From assembly GCF_016086655.4 (NCBI RefSeq), contig NC_052141.2, forward strand, positions 12,648,001 to 12,712,000: 64,000 nt of DNA. The letters are read 5' to 3'. The DNA is from Lepeophtheirus salmonis. Its lineage: Eukaryota; Arthropoda; Copepoda; Siphonostomatoida; Caligidae. The position numbers were made by a program, and so were the translations under genes. Shown here one piece after another: positions 22,492 through 34,084 of the stretch. How positions within the stretch are numbered: the first letter of the stretch is position 1; every line of letters starts with the position of its first letter. The notes under the pieces are model-generated. The model was given only the letters and a program-made list of their open reading frames with translations. It was not told the origin of the DNA and made no database searches.

Positions 22492-25400
22492 ATGGATCAG
22501 CTGGAGAAAGAGTCAGGAATCACTTGGGAGGATGCCCTCGTCCGACTCAAGGGTTTGGAAACTTCCCTCAAACATCAAATTCAAACAGACATTCGGGAAA
22601 TGAAACTATGCATGAGTTCGAATAAAATTGAAGACGTGAGTTTAAAGGCAGCTCGACTCCATGACATTCGACGCACTCTTGCAAGCTCTCGTGCCCTGGT
22701 TCGAGAGGAATGTGCCATCATGAAAGAGTTTGAGAAAATTAAAGGAATACTTGGAGATAGTCGAACCATGGATGAAGACGATTGGAGTAGTACAAAGGAT
22801 CAAACTAGATACTGGGGTGACAAGTTAGCAGAGGTACGTCGGCGCCAAAGAAGGGTTTCTGGGGATGTAGAGGGATTAGATGGGGTTGTGTCAGATATTA
22901 TTAGTCGAGGGAGTATGAAAAGTGATTCCATGGACTCACTCGATAACCTTTCCTTCCATTTAACAAACTATCCTCTATTTAATAATGCACCCTATGGGCA
23001 TCATTTATCTGTGCCATCTCGTCCTGGATCAGCTATGTCAGATGTGTCTGCTGTTTCCACGGGCATTGCTGGGTATTTCAAGGGTCGTGATACGACAACA
23101 GACTTTTCACAGAGTGAAGCAGAGTCCAGCATTACTCCACAGACACAAAGAAAGAAGTTATTTACGAGAACGTCCAAAAAGGAGCCTAGTATCGATGGTT
23201 CTGAATGTGAAGAGTCTCAATACTCAATGCAGGAAATATATTTGATGGAGAAGCGTAAGTCAACCAAGGAGTTTAAAAGAAAGGCCATGTCAGAGAAGGA
23301 GGCTAATATTAAGGCCTTAGGTGATCATGAGGAAGCTTTGTCAGAGTATGAAAACTATGAGGATGAGGAGGAATATTTTTCCATACAGGATAGGTTGCCA
23401 GCTGAGCAAATCAAAATAGAGTCATGTAATGAAGAACTGGGATTGAAGGAAGAAAAGGAATTGAATTCTGAAATAGGAAAAAATCAAGATGAGTTAGAAC
23501 CAAAGATAAAAGAAGAAAATGAAAGAATCGAAGCACTTAGATTAAAAGAAGAGGAGCAGTTTATAAAGATAGAGGCTGCTCAGAAGTTAAAGGCTGAAGA
23601 AGAGGAAATGATGCGGATTGAGTCTCAGAGGTTAAATGACGAACAGAAGGAAAAGGAAAAAATAGAAGCTCAGAAGAAGAAAGAAGCAGAAGAAAAACAA
23701 AACAAAGTGGAAGAAAAAAGGAGAAAAGAAGGAGAGAAAAAGAAGAAGTTAGAAGAAAAAACCCAAAAAGAAGAAGAAAAGAAAAGGAAAATGCAGTTAA
23801 AACAGAAAAAAGAAGAAGAAAAAAAAATGAAATTGGAATTAAAACAGAAAAAAGAAGAAGAAATGGAAAATACATTAGAGAAAAAGCAGGAAAAGATGGA
23901 GGAAAAAGAGAAGTTAAGACTCATAACAGAAAGTAAAAAGATGGAAGAAGAAGAAGAGTCCAAACTTGAGATAAAAGAAGAAAACCTGAAGGAAAAAGAA
24001 AAATTGTTAATCCAGGAGCAACAAAAAATAGAAGAGGTAAATGAAGGGGATCAATCAAGAAATGAAATTGATCAAAAAGGGAAAATGGATTTAAAAGAGG
24101 ACAACACTAAAGGATCTGAGGTGGTAAAACCAAAACGAAGTAAAAGTAGGGAGCTAAAAGAAAAAAGAGCTACAGAACGTGAATACTCTCAATCTAGATC
24201 ACAGTCCCAAGATCGGAAATCAACTCATTCCAACCAGGATGAAGTATTTGCTGTGCCAGAAAAAAATGAGACTGATGAAGAAGATGTCACTCAATCAACT
24301 AAAGAACCATTTATACTTAACAAGAAAACCACAAAATCCCGATCACAGTCACAAGATCGGAAATTGGTTCAGCCAAAGCAGGAAGAAGCATCACCTGAGT
24401 CAATACAAATGGATGAAGAAAATAACCCCAAGTCATTTGATGGACAGTCTAAACCCAAAAAGAATCCAATAAAATCCCGATCACACTCCCGAGATAGAAA
24501 GTATGAACCATCAAATAAGGAAGAAGCGCCAGTTGAATCAACACAAATTGAAATGGACGAAGTTAATGCCACACAGTCAACCCAAGAACAGTCCAAAACC
24601 AAAATAAAACCCACCAAATCACAGTCACGAGATTGGAAATCGGTTCAGTCGAAGCTGGAAGAACCATCATTTGAGTCAACACAAATTGAAATTAATGAAG
24701 ATGATATCACTCAGTCATTTGAAGAACTATCCATAGCCAAAAAGAAAACAATACAATCCCCACCACAGTCACAAGATCGGAAATCTGTTCCATCGAACAA
24801 GGAAGAAGTGCTGTTTCAATCAACACAAATTGATATGAATGAAGTAGATGTCAAACAGTCAACTAAGGAACCTTCCTTGGCCAAAAAGAAAAAAATAAAA
24901 TCCCGCTCACAGTCCCGAGATCGGAAATTTTCTCAAACAAAACAAAAAGAAGTGCCTGCTAACTCAACACAAATTGAAACGGGTGAAGTAGATGTCATTC
25001 CATTAAAGGAGGTACTAGCTGATCAACAAAATGGAAAAATGACAAAACAAGGATCAATTATCAATAAAGAATTTAAAACGCTTAAATCTCAACCACAATC
25101 CAGAGAAAATAGCATAAAGCAACCTGAAAATAAAAATGACTTATTAGAGGATAATGGGAATACCTTGTTTCCTAACGAAAATCGAGCCACAGCAATAGAA
25201 TCGTCTCAAAAGCCAGAGGACCCATCAAAGACAAAAATTATTAAATCTCGATCCCAATCTAGAGAAAAGAAATCAATTGGGGTTGAAGAGCTCAAAACTG
25301 GTTTATCAACCAAACAAGTGGAATACAACAATGAAAACAACATTGAGGCATCACTAGTAGAAAATGAATTAGGAGATGGGTGTCAAGTAGCTAACCCCAG

Positions 25401-28400
25401 AAGAAGTAAGGGAAAGTTAGCAGAAAAACCAACTCTATCATATGTTGACCCTGAGAACCAGGACCAGGAGCTACAAACAGAAGGTTTCTCAAAATTACAA
25501 ACTGTTAAATCGCGATCTCAATCTAGGGAGAAGAAATACATTGCGATTGAAGAGGACGATATTAGTTTATCCACGAAACAAGCAGAAAACAACAATGAAA
25601 ACGACATTGAGGCATCACAAGTAGAAAATGAATTAGGAGATGGGTCTCAAGTAGCTAAACCCAGAAGAAGTAAGGGAAAGTTAGCAAAACAACCAACTCT
25701 ATCATATGGTGACCCTGAGAACCAAGACCAGGAGCTACAAACAGAAGGTTTCTCAAAATTACAAAGTGCTAAATCGCGATCTCAATCTAGGGAGAAGAAA
25801 TACATTGCGATTCAAGAGGACAATATTAGTTTATCCACGAAGCAAGCGAAATACAACAATGAGGCATCAGAAGTCGAACATGAATTAAGTGATTTGCCTC
25901 AAGTAGCTAAGCCCAGAAGAAGAAAGGGAAAATCAGCCGAACACCCTACTCTATCATCTTGTGAAACGAAGAACGAGGAACAACGAATAATTACAGAAGG
26001 TGATTCAAAATCACAAAGTGTTAAATCGCGATCTCAGTCTAGAGAGAAGAAATCAATTGCGATTGAAGAGGACGATATTAGTTTATCAACGAAACAAGCG
26101 GAATACAACAATGAAAATGACTTTCAGGCATCACACGTAAGAAATGAATTAGATGATGGGCCTCAAATTCCTAAGCCTAGAAGAAGTAAAGGAAAATTAG
26201 GAAAACAACCCACTGTATCAACAGAAACTTCAGAGAATATAAACCAATCTCAGTTCATTGAATCAAATTCGCAAAGAATGGATATTGTACAAATGGAGAG
26301 TTTATACCCGAAAGGAGCATATGTTGAGGATGGCAGCTATAATGAAGGGCAAGAAGGTACAAAGTTTTGTAATTCACCAAGATCAATATCAAGAGACAGA
26401 TCTCAAATTTATGCGGAGGAAGCTGAATCAGAGTTGCTAAAAGAACAATTTTTTGAAGTATTTGAAATAGAAGACTTAACACTTACTAATACTCAAGTGG
26501 TAAAGCCACGGCGTTCGAAGGTGACAAATAAAAAATCTGCAGAGCCTCCAGAAAATTGTGATAAGTCTAGGTCTACATCAAGGAACATGAATCCCTTAAG
26601 TATACGAGATGTATTTGTAATCTCTTTGGATAAGGATAATGAATGTGATACTAATATAATACTGAACAGCAACTTTAAGCAAGGCAGTCCTGAATATGCA
26701 GAAATTGATTATGAACAAGGTACGACTAAATATATATTTAGTAATGTAATTTATAAAATTTTATATGTTTGTTTCAGATCAATTAATGACTGGAGAGAAG
26801 AATCTTGGTCAATATGGAATGGAAGAGCAAATAATGGCAACTACAAATGTAGAGTGTCAGTATGCAACCGTTCAGAAGAAAAAGAAAGGATCCAGAAATG
26901 GCTCACAGGATAGACAAGATGATTCTAATGCCCCTATTCAAGAGCCAATTTATGCAGAAGTGCAAAAGAAGACTTCCAGTAGGCCTACTTCTCTGGACAG
27001 AAATAATTCGAGGGAAGAAGGTCTTCAAGAATCTTCATTCAGAACATCGTCCATGGATCAAAGGAGTTTTCAAGATTCTACATCTTCTTCGAGACAAGCT
27101 TCAAGGGAGCGAAAAAATTCGGAGGGACAGCGTAGTCTTTCAGGAGAGAGAGGAAATATAACTGAATTTGAGTCCAAATGTAAAACTCCTTCCTCCGAGT
27201 CCTTGAAAAAACCAGTTAGATCTTCAAGAATGAAAAACAACGAAGAATTAAATCTTAATGATAGTAACTCAGAAAATATATGTAATGTCTTCGAATCTAT
27301 GGGGAAAATCAAGAGCGATTTTTTGGGCCATGAAGATCAACACGAATCATCATCAGAGCTTCCAGATATGGTTCCCATTAAAAAACCAGAAAGGTCATCT
27401 CGTAAGCATGTTTTGGATATTGGATATCTAAAAGAGGATGAGTATCCCTTGGAGATCGTCCACACTGGGACTAAACCCTCATTAAAGGGCCAGAAATATT
27501 CCATAAATAACCAAGACTCACTTGACTTTGAGGAATTCGAGGATACAAATGAATACCTACAAGATATTGACTACGAACTTCGCTCGGCTGAATTAGCTGA
27601 AGAGGAGGAATTAAATTCGCTAAGAAGAACCAAAGAAATTAAATCATATTTGACCCCCCGAAATAGTGATACAAGAGATAACCTATACATTGATGAGGAA
27701 ATGGAAAGGCCATTGAGTGCCTTGGGTACATATTCAGCTGATGATGAACCTGAAGACAGTGTCGATGATTTGATCTCATACCGAGAAAGGAACTTCATTC
27801 GTGAAAAGCCTGATGGAATGGATAAGGAGGAACTTCGTCAATTTGATCCCAGAGCCTTTCAACAAAGGAAAAGACAAAAGTCGGGACTATTATCTCCAGA
27901 TTCATCATTTGAAGATGAAGAGTATTTCCACAACTTGAATCAGGGTTTGAAGTCTGGGAAAAAGGAACCCGAGAATACCCAATCACGGTTAACTCAATCA
28001 AGAAATCTCACTAGAGAGCGTCCAATGAAATTAGATCTCTCCGATCTCAAGCCAAGACTTGGCGAGAAAGTAAAAGGAAACTTCTATCAGGACGAGGCTC
28101 TCATGGATGAGCTTGATCTCCGAAACTCTTTAAATCAAATGTGGAACAAAGAACCTGGCCGACGGAGACGAACTGTTTCTCACTCCTTTCAATCTGAAGA
28201 TAACGATTATATTGTTGGAGATGATGTTGTGGAATTCGACTCTGGCGTCAATAATTATCCTTTTCTTAAACCCCCCTCCGAGGAAGAGCAGATCCCGTTC
28301 TGTCTCTGTATCTCCCTTACCGAAAGAAAAAGAAAACATTGGACCTAAATTGGAGCGGATGTTTTCCAATGATCAGGATCTCATTGAGATTGAGTACGAT

Positions 28401-30806
28401 GACAATGGAGTTAAAAAGATGAAAAAAGTATCTTTCGCTACGGAAAACGAAAAATTCGTTTTAAGACCAGATCCTGAGGTCCGATCCATTCCTGGAACTA
28501 GGTTATTTACATTTTCACCTAGTAAAACACATGAACAACCCCCAGACAGCCGGCAGCGAGGAAGACAAAATAAAAAAAAGTACAACAAAAACAAGAAGCA
28601 GTTCGGCAGATGTCTCCCTAACTTGGTCCAAAAACTCAGCCATTCACTTTTTAAAATCAATGGCCAACTTGTCTAAAGGCTCTAAAATTAAAGCAGACTC
28701 AAATGGCACTGATATAGCTCCAAAATGTACAGACTCGGAGGTATCTTCAAAGTTTGATGATGTCTTTGCTGCAGCTCCATCAGAATTGAGCTTTAACACA
28801 AATGAACTCATTAATGAAGTTGAGTCCCGCTCATATATGCAATCCAGTTCCTTAAATCGTTACTTTGATAAATTGAAAATGAATCAAAGTCTATCAGCCA
28901 GTCCCAAGACTACTCAAAGCCTCGACAATGTCAATTTGCAAAAGACTTTGCTGAGTCATGAGACACTTTGTAGACCCTACAGCACCGAGTCTCCCTCCAT
29001 CACAGAGTCAAATAAAAATGATCATAAAAAACAAACATCTTCATTATTTGGAAGCATTATTCACAGAGCCAAGTCATTGTCTCGAGGAAACTCCAGACAA
29101 AACAGTGAAGAGCGATCTATTTTCAAGAATCTTTTTCAGCCCAAGTCAATCAATAAAAACAGTGATGTCATTCCACCCTCTCAGCATAAAAGGTCTCTAA
29201 GTTTTGACGGATTTGCTAGGAAATTATCCGGAGGAAGCAACACCGTGAAGACTGGAGGAGCTCCTTCTAACATCAGCACAGAAGAAAACTTTAATGACGG
29301 TCCCGAAACTGAATTCTTGACGGAATCGGAAGCTTCTCTTAAGAATCGTCTTAAAACAAAGAAGGGTTGTAAGGCTTCCGTGAATAAAACTGATTTTGAT
29401 AAACTTTTTGCTAGAGGAATTGCACTAAGTACAGAAAAGGATTTAGTGACATTAGAGCCGACTTCAACAACAACAACAACCACGACTGCAGCGTCTCTTC
29501 TGGATATTGATCACCGTCCCACAACCCCTTTCGAGGTTTTTAGTAAAGATGAAGTTTTTAAAAAGAGTCAACAAGGAGCAGGGATAAGTTTTGAGGAAAA
29601 GGTCAAATATTTTCTGGATGATCTATCACACCAGCCACATACCTCAAACTTTCGAGCTCCAATGAATTGTTCTCCTGTAGCTGCAGCTGCAGCTGTTGCA
29701 GCCATGGCTCCACCTAGAACTACTATATCTCCTGGAATGAAGAAGAGAGGAGCCCCACTTCTCCACAAAGAGGAGCCTAAACCAGAGTCCAAAGAATCCC
29801 CACATCAATTTTTGAGGCGAGCTGAAGAGTTTGTGAAGTTAGCAGAGGTAGACTCTGAATACTCCCAACCTGTTTGGCCAGCAATTGTTCAATCACCTGA
29901 AGATTTGCCACCGCCCAAGCCCATAACTCTGCATTCCAATGTACCAGTCCGACCCAAGAGTCCTCTTTATCCAAACTTTACCAACCTTGTTCCAGCATTA
30001 AATAGTCAACCAGCACCTCCCTCTCCCAGTTCAGAAAATGTATTAAGTAAGTCATCCATTCCTGTAGAAGTATCACAGGCCCTTGCTCCAATGATGGCTG
30101 TCATGATGGAAATGAAAAAGTCAAGTAAATCCCCGGAGCCAAGGACAGGATCATTGAAAGTGAATAGTTTGACTATTAGTGGTGTCCCTAAAGCTGTCGC
30201 CGGAACACGCCAACGATCTGCATCATCTTTAGATCCCTTTCATGGTTCATACAAAACAGATCTAGGAAGAGCAGAATATGGAACTCTTACCCGTAATGAC
30301 ATGAAATCAAACAAGGGACGAGCAAGTTCTGTGTCTAATCGATTACCTTCCCGGGACAATAGCCTAGATCGTATTAACAAACTAAGAAGATCAACATCCA
30401 AAGACTCTGAAATCAACCATAGACGCCGATCTCAAGAACCTTTAATACTTGATCCCACTAGATCAGATTCACGAATTAGTAATTACTCAGCAGACGTCCC
30501 GGATCTTGAAGACGCGGATATAAGTAATGCCATGCTCAAATCAAGTTTAAATTTTGGAAAATCGAGGGAAGGGGAATTTCTACAACCCTCTTCAAACATT
30601 TTGGAAACAAAGGGAAGAGTCCTTGATCAAATGGAAAAGGAGAAATTAGCTCTTCAAGAAGCTAAATGTAAGTTATCTCAAAGTTACTTGAAATTCCATA
30701 CGGATAATGCTGTTGTTTTTTTCTTCCAGCTTGGTTTCAAACAGTGCTCATGATCATTCTCTGTGTTTGTGCCATCATTTTCATTCAAAATGAAAAACGG
30801 TTGTGA
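22492..30806 (+). CDS. Very large tail-anchored, repeat-rich coiled-coil protein (about 2,745 residues), function unknown
   Basis: Exons: 22472-26719, 26778-30667 and 30730-30806, with introns of 58 and 62 bp whose phases agree (donor AAG/GTACGA, acceptor TTTCAG; donor AAAT/GTAAGT, acceptor CTTCCAG). The start is MDQLEKESG, or eight codons at 18845. Order: helical N-terminus (residues 16-160; ITWEDALVRLKGLETSLKHQ), Lys/Glu coiled coil (about 320-540), six units of 46-48 residues with RSQSQDRK, four units of about 88 residues with KSRSQSREKK and AKPRRSKGKLA, then Ser-rich tracts broken by charged blocks (YDDNGVKKMKKVSFATENEK). The last exon adds TVLMIILCVCAIIFI plus a short basic tail: a C-terminal membrane anchor with a large cytosolic part. 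Two one-base frame changes at 28271-28276 and 28540-28544 must be bridged. No KASH-type ending. I do not recognise the family; scaffold or cytoskeleton-membrane linker is a guess. Confidence 0.85.
23400..24060 (+). repeat. Region coding the charged Lys/Glu coiled coil
   Basis: Purine-rich coding sequence dominated by GAA, AAA, AAG and GAG codons (residues about 320-540), for example QKKEEEKKMKLELKQKKEEE. A short near-repeat (LKQKKEEEKKM / LKQKKEEEMEN) lies at 23800-23870. Such a single-alpha-helix or coiled-coil stretch would give an extended rod. Confidence 0.7.
24193..24960 (+). repeat. Six 46-48-residue coding repeats with a KSRSQSQDRK core
   Basis: The core recurs at 24193, 24337, 24475, 24616, 24757 and 24901, spaced 138-144 bp, each followed by a PSNKEEAPxESTQIEMDEVDxTQS-like acidic stretch and then KPKK before the next core. 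Copies differ by substitutions and small in-frame losses, so they are an old, coding-selected array. Confidence 0.8.
25236..26230 (+). repeat. Four 88-residue (264-bp) coding tandem repeats
   Basis: Unit starts at the KSRSQSREKK core: 25239, 25503, 25767 and 26019. The first two spacings are 264 bp and the third about 252 bp, reflecting an in-frame deletion. Units 2 and 3 are nearly identical at the nucleotide level, so this duplication is recent. Each unit ends in an AKPRRSKGKLA-like basic patch. Confidence 0.85.
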
Positions 30807-31064
30807 TGGACGCACTGACATGACGATTTTTTTAATTATTATATTGCCCTGCTCAATTCGTTTGGTCCTTTTTTTTTATTTATTGTCTTATTGGATTTAT
30901 TCTTAAAATACTTATTATTTATTTTGAAATTAGAATGTGTAAATCAGACCCTTGTCAGGGACTTTTACAAATATTACATCCTTATCCGTAGAAATTCACA
31001 TACTAAAATTATACATAAGTATAAATACTTATTAATTAATTAATTATAGATCCTTATACATTCA

Positions 31065-31125
31065 TCATTTATGGTTTAATAATAAAAATAGATGCAAAAA
31101 AGTTATTAATAAATACCTATATTCT
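31065..31125 (+). terminator. Candidate polyadenylation signals of the large gene
   Basis: AATAAA occurs at 31079-31084 and again in TTAATAAATACC near 31109, about 275-305 bp after the stop. No transcript evidence is available to choose between them. Confidence 0.4.
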
Positions 31126-31201
31126 ACAAATATTGAGTAAAACGACGTCGATTCAAGGTGTTGCTGTCATTTTTAAACCGTTTTATCAAGAAAGAAATGA
31201 G

Positions 31202-31235
31202 CTCTCTCTCTCTCTCTTCATTCTCTCCACGCTCT
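31202..31235. promoter_or_regulatory. CT/GA tract upstream of the NPF promoter
   Basis: A (CT)8 run at 31202-31217 followed by TTCATTCTCTCCACGCTC. It lies about 130 bp before the inferred start of transcription. In insects such tracts bind GAGA-type factors; that role here is an inference. Confidence 0.4.
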
Positions 31236-31305
31236 ATTTTTACCACAATACTATTATTATTATTTTTTTTTAACTTCCCTCTCCTTAAAAACATGGAAAT
31301 GCTCG

Positions 31306-31337
31306 TATATAAATACAGATGAAACTTAGCTCATATT
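31306..31337 (+). promoter_or_regulatory. Core promoter of the NPF gene: TATA box and initiator
   Basis: TATATAAATA at 31306-31315, then TCATATT at 31331-31337, an arthropod-type initiator at the expected 25-30 bp distance. The first ATG of the coding region follows about 45 bp later, giving a short 5' leader. Confidence 0.6.
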
Positions 31338-31375
31338 ATTCAAAGACTTTAGAACTGAGGAGTTGTTGACAACAA

Positions 31376-31856
31376 ATGGAAGCAAATAGTATCATGATCT
31401 CCCGATTCCTAACATTTTCTCTCGTTATTTTTCTCTCGCTATCCTCCTTTCTACAAATCTCAGAGTCAAGATTCATTGAGAATCCCCAATCCAATCCGGA
31501 GAGAGAAACTCTTCCGGATCCCCTAAAATATTTGGAAGAACTCGAACAAATTTACTCACAATACGATCGACCCAAGTAATTATATAACTGTTTTTTTTTT
31601 TGGATCCCTTCTATATATTTATTTTGTTTGATCGTTTACAGAGAGCGACGTGTGGGAAACAATATGGCTTCAGCCCTAAAGAAACTATCACAAATCAAAG
31701 ACTTTTATAATGAGGCAGGACGTCCACGGTGAGATCATATGATTTTAAAACCGAGTTCAATTTTATGCATATTGTTTAAAAAATACCTAATTTCTTCCAC
31801 TTAGGTTTGGAAAGAGATCCGGTCGTGCTTATGAGCTTCCCCTCATATCATATTAG
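31376..31856 (+). CDS. NPF: Neuropeptide F precursor with a skippable middle exon
   Basis: Exons 31376-31575, 31642-31728 and 31805-31856; introns of 66 and 76 bp, both phase 2. The full form is 112 residues: signal peptide (about 1-31; hydrophobic FLTFSLVIFLSLSSFLQI), an NPF module with DPLKYLEELEQIYSQYDRP, a second module in exon 2 (NNMASALKKLSQIKDFYNEA), then GRPRF followed by GKR for amidation and cleavage, and a short tail ending ELPLISY. The last intron splits the Arg codon of RPRF, the classical NPF intron position. Skipping exon 2 keeps the frame and joins DRPK directly to FGKR, giving an 83-residue form with RPKF-amide. NPF is the invertebrate relative of neuropeptide Y, secreted by neurons and endocrine cells, acting through a G-protein-coupled receptor on feeding and related behaviour. 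A second in-frame ATG at codon 7 could also serve. Confidence 0.93.
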
Positions 31857-32089
31857 GAAGATCTCCATTGAACGAAATGTTTTTAGACTCTTTCTTTTTT
31901 CTTCGTTGAGATGACCGGTCCCTTAAAAGTTTTTCCTTACAATTTGTTTATACTATTTACACATATTATATGGCATTCATTTTGGTTTATGATTTCTAAA
32001 GGAATTATTTATTGTTCATCTTTTTAATAAGGAGAATGGAAGTTCATTCAAATATTATTATCAAATTAAAATTAAATTTGTTAAAAGAA

Positions 32090-32110
32090 AATCATCAAAT
32101 AAATGTAGTT
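32090..32110 (+). terminator. Candidate polyadenylation signal of the NPF gene
   Basis: CAAATAAATG near 32096-32105, about 240 bp after the stop. It is an AATAAA hexamer in AT-rich DNA, so moderate value only. Confidence 0.35.
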
Positions 32111-32119
32111 ATTGTTTCA

Positions 32120-34080
32120 TTATATAGAAATTAAGAGTACATAACATTATTTTCTAAAAATATATACATATAAAAACATATTAATAATAAAATTGTTTTC
32201 TTAAGTTGTGTGATAATTTAGAGCAGACACTTTCGTTCAAAACTAAATAGTAATAGTTACGATTTTGTATAAGTTGGATCTTCTTATTCGCCTACAAGTG
32301 GTTACCTTTATTGTAGCACGCAAACTTTTGTACGAAAAGAAATAGAAAAAGGGCTTAAATCAGTTGGTTGCTAACTTATTCTAATTCTTGCCAGTTTTGT
32401 AATTATTATATAATAATTACTGAGAAGTGTCCATATCTTAATGAGAATAATTCCCAACATAGCCAATCAACGCTCAGAACACGTATTAAGACAAAAAAAT
32501 CGATAGCTTATAACAAAATACACTAGTAACACCGTGCCAAATTCAATAACTTAGACCTACAGTCATTTTACTGATTACCAACTATTCATTTGGGAACTCA
32601 TTGAATTTTTACACAAACAAAAATATCAATAAAGAACCACATAACCTCAAAAAACTACTCCTGAAAAAATATGGAAGATAATCAACCGAGAAAAAACTGA
32701 AATAATCACCGATTTAAGGACAGTGAAAAATTTCTGTGATTCTTCATCTGTAATTACGGATGATATGATCCTCGTAAATGTTGTTTAGATGGGCGAATGG
32801 AAAAAAAAAATCAGATAAAATTAAAAGCCGCAATATGAGATTACAACTAAGGTTGCAGAACAATTGATTCATTAGAAAGGCAAACGTGGAAAAAAGAAGT
32901 ATTGAATATATTGTAACTAAAAAGTCCATTACACATTGAAGAGTCATTGCTTACAAATTTAGAGGGGGGCTATATATGATTGATATTGAACTTCACTGTA
33001 ATTTTTTTGTTATTTTCATGGTAGAGAAGAGACGTGGATAGGTGGATTACCCAAGGAGAAGTTAGTATATAAAGTATTTCAGAGACGACCACATAACTAA
33101 AGTAGCTTGCTCCTTCCAAAAAAGTGGACATATTCGATAAAACCCAGATGTGAAAATGTCCCTCCTAAAACAATGAAAGAATTGTCGATATTTTAACGAT
33201 GAAAAATATTTATCATTCGACAACACATCTCCTTCACAGGGCACTAACAAAAGTATTTAACCCAACTAAGAAGCTACACCTACTAATGGTACTGCACAGT
33301 GTTTCAAATAATACTATGTAGGGACATATAAGAAAGAGAAATCCGCCTTTTGACCTCACCTTTTGAAAGCACCGACAAAAGAATATTTGACAAAATTATT
33401 TTTCCTCTCTGAAATTCAAAACAGGGGTTTGTGAAGTTAAGACAGGGGCATAATTCCATCAAAGTCAATTTTTAAACTAAAAACAATGCTTTTTACAGAT
33501 CTTTTCAAAGATCACTAGCAATCACATCTCTAAACAAATTTGGATTTTTAACAGTGTTTGAAATTTTTCCTAATGTTTCTGTAAGAGGATATTGAATCAT
33601 TTTGTCAGTTTATTTATCGATTAATGCATTTTGATAAATTTTAGAATTTACGCATTGAATTTCTTATGAAAGATTTAATTTTTTTGTCAACTTTTAGTAT
33701 TTACGGGGCATTTTTTCCAGTTCAAAATAGGGAACAGTAATAAGCTAAAAAAAAAAATTGTATGGAAACATAAATTTACAAGTTTTTTTATGTTTTTTTC
33801 TATTACTTATATTTTTTATGACGAAAGATGACACTAGGTCATGTACATATTGAAAAAAAACACATATTTGTTAAAAAAAATATTTAGGCCACAAAACAAG
33901 AGATTTTGGATAATAAAGGTCATTTTTATGTTTATTGGGGGTAAAATCAATACACGCTATCTCACTTAAAATACTAAAAAATTAATTTAATTATTTTTTT
34001 TTAATGTACCTATAATTGGTCAGATGGAGTTGTACTGATTAAGGACATATAAGCAAAGTTGATAATTCTCTAAAGAAAAA
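32120..34080. other. No intact gene; possible LINE scraps
   Basis: 32660-32790 in one plus frame reads ITDLRTVKNFCDSSSVITDD, and 33085-33180 reads a stretch with CSFQKSGHI and NPDVKM that resembles a zinc-knuckle region. Both are short and broken. The rest is AT-rich spacer. Confidence 0.35.
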
Positions 34081-34084
34081 CGCG

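Noticed and set aside
23561..23963. Minus-strand Phe/Ser/Leu-rich frames of about 100 codons
   Set aside because: Shadow of the Lys/Glu-rich coiled-coil coding sequence on the plus strand.
28212..28676. A separate 154-residue gene
   Set aside because: It is the middle segment of the large gene between the two frame changes; its ends are nonsense relative to the flanking frames.
30668..30753. C-terminal end CKLSQSYLKF... of the large protein read without splicing
   Set aside because: GTAAGT donor and a polypyrimidine tract with CAG acceptor bracket it, and the spliced form gives a coherent membrane anchor.
32744..33250. Minus-strand frames of 62-67 codons downstream of NPF
   Set aside because: No domain, no signal peptide context, no splice signals; AT-rich spacer.
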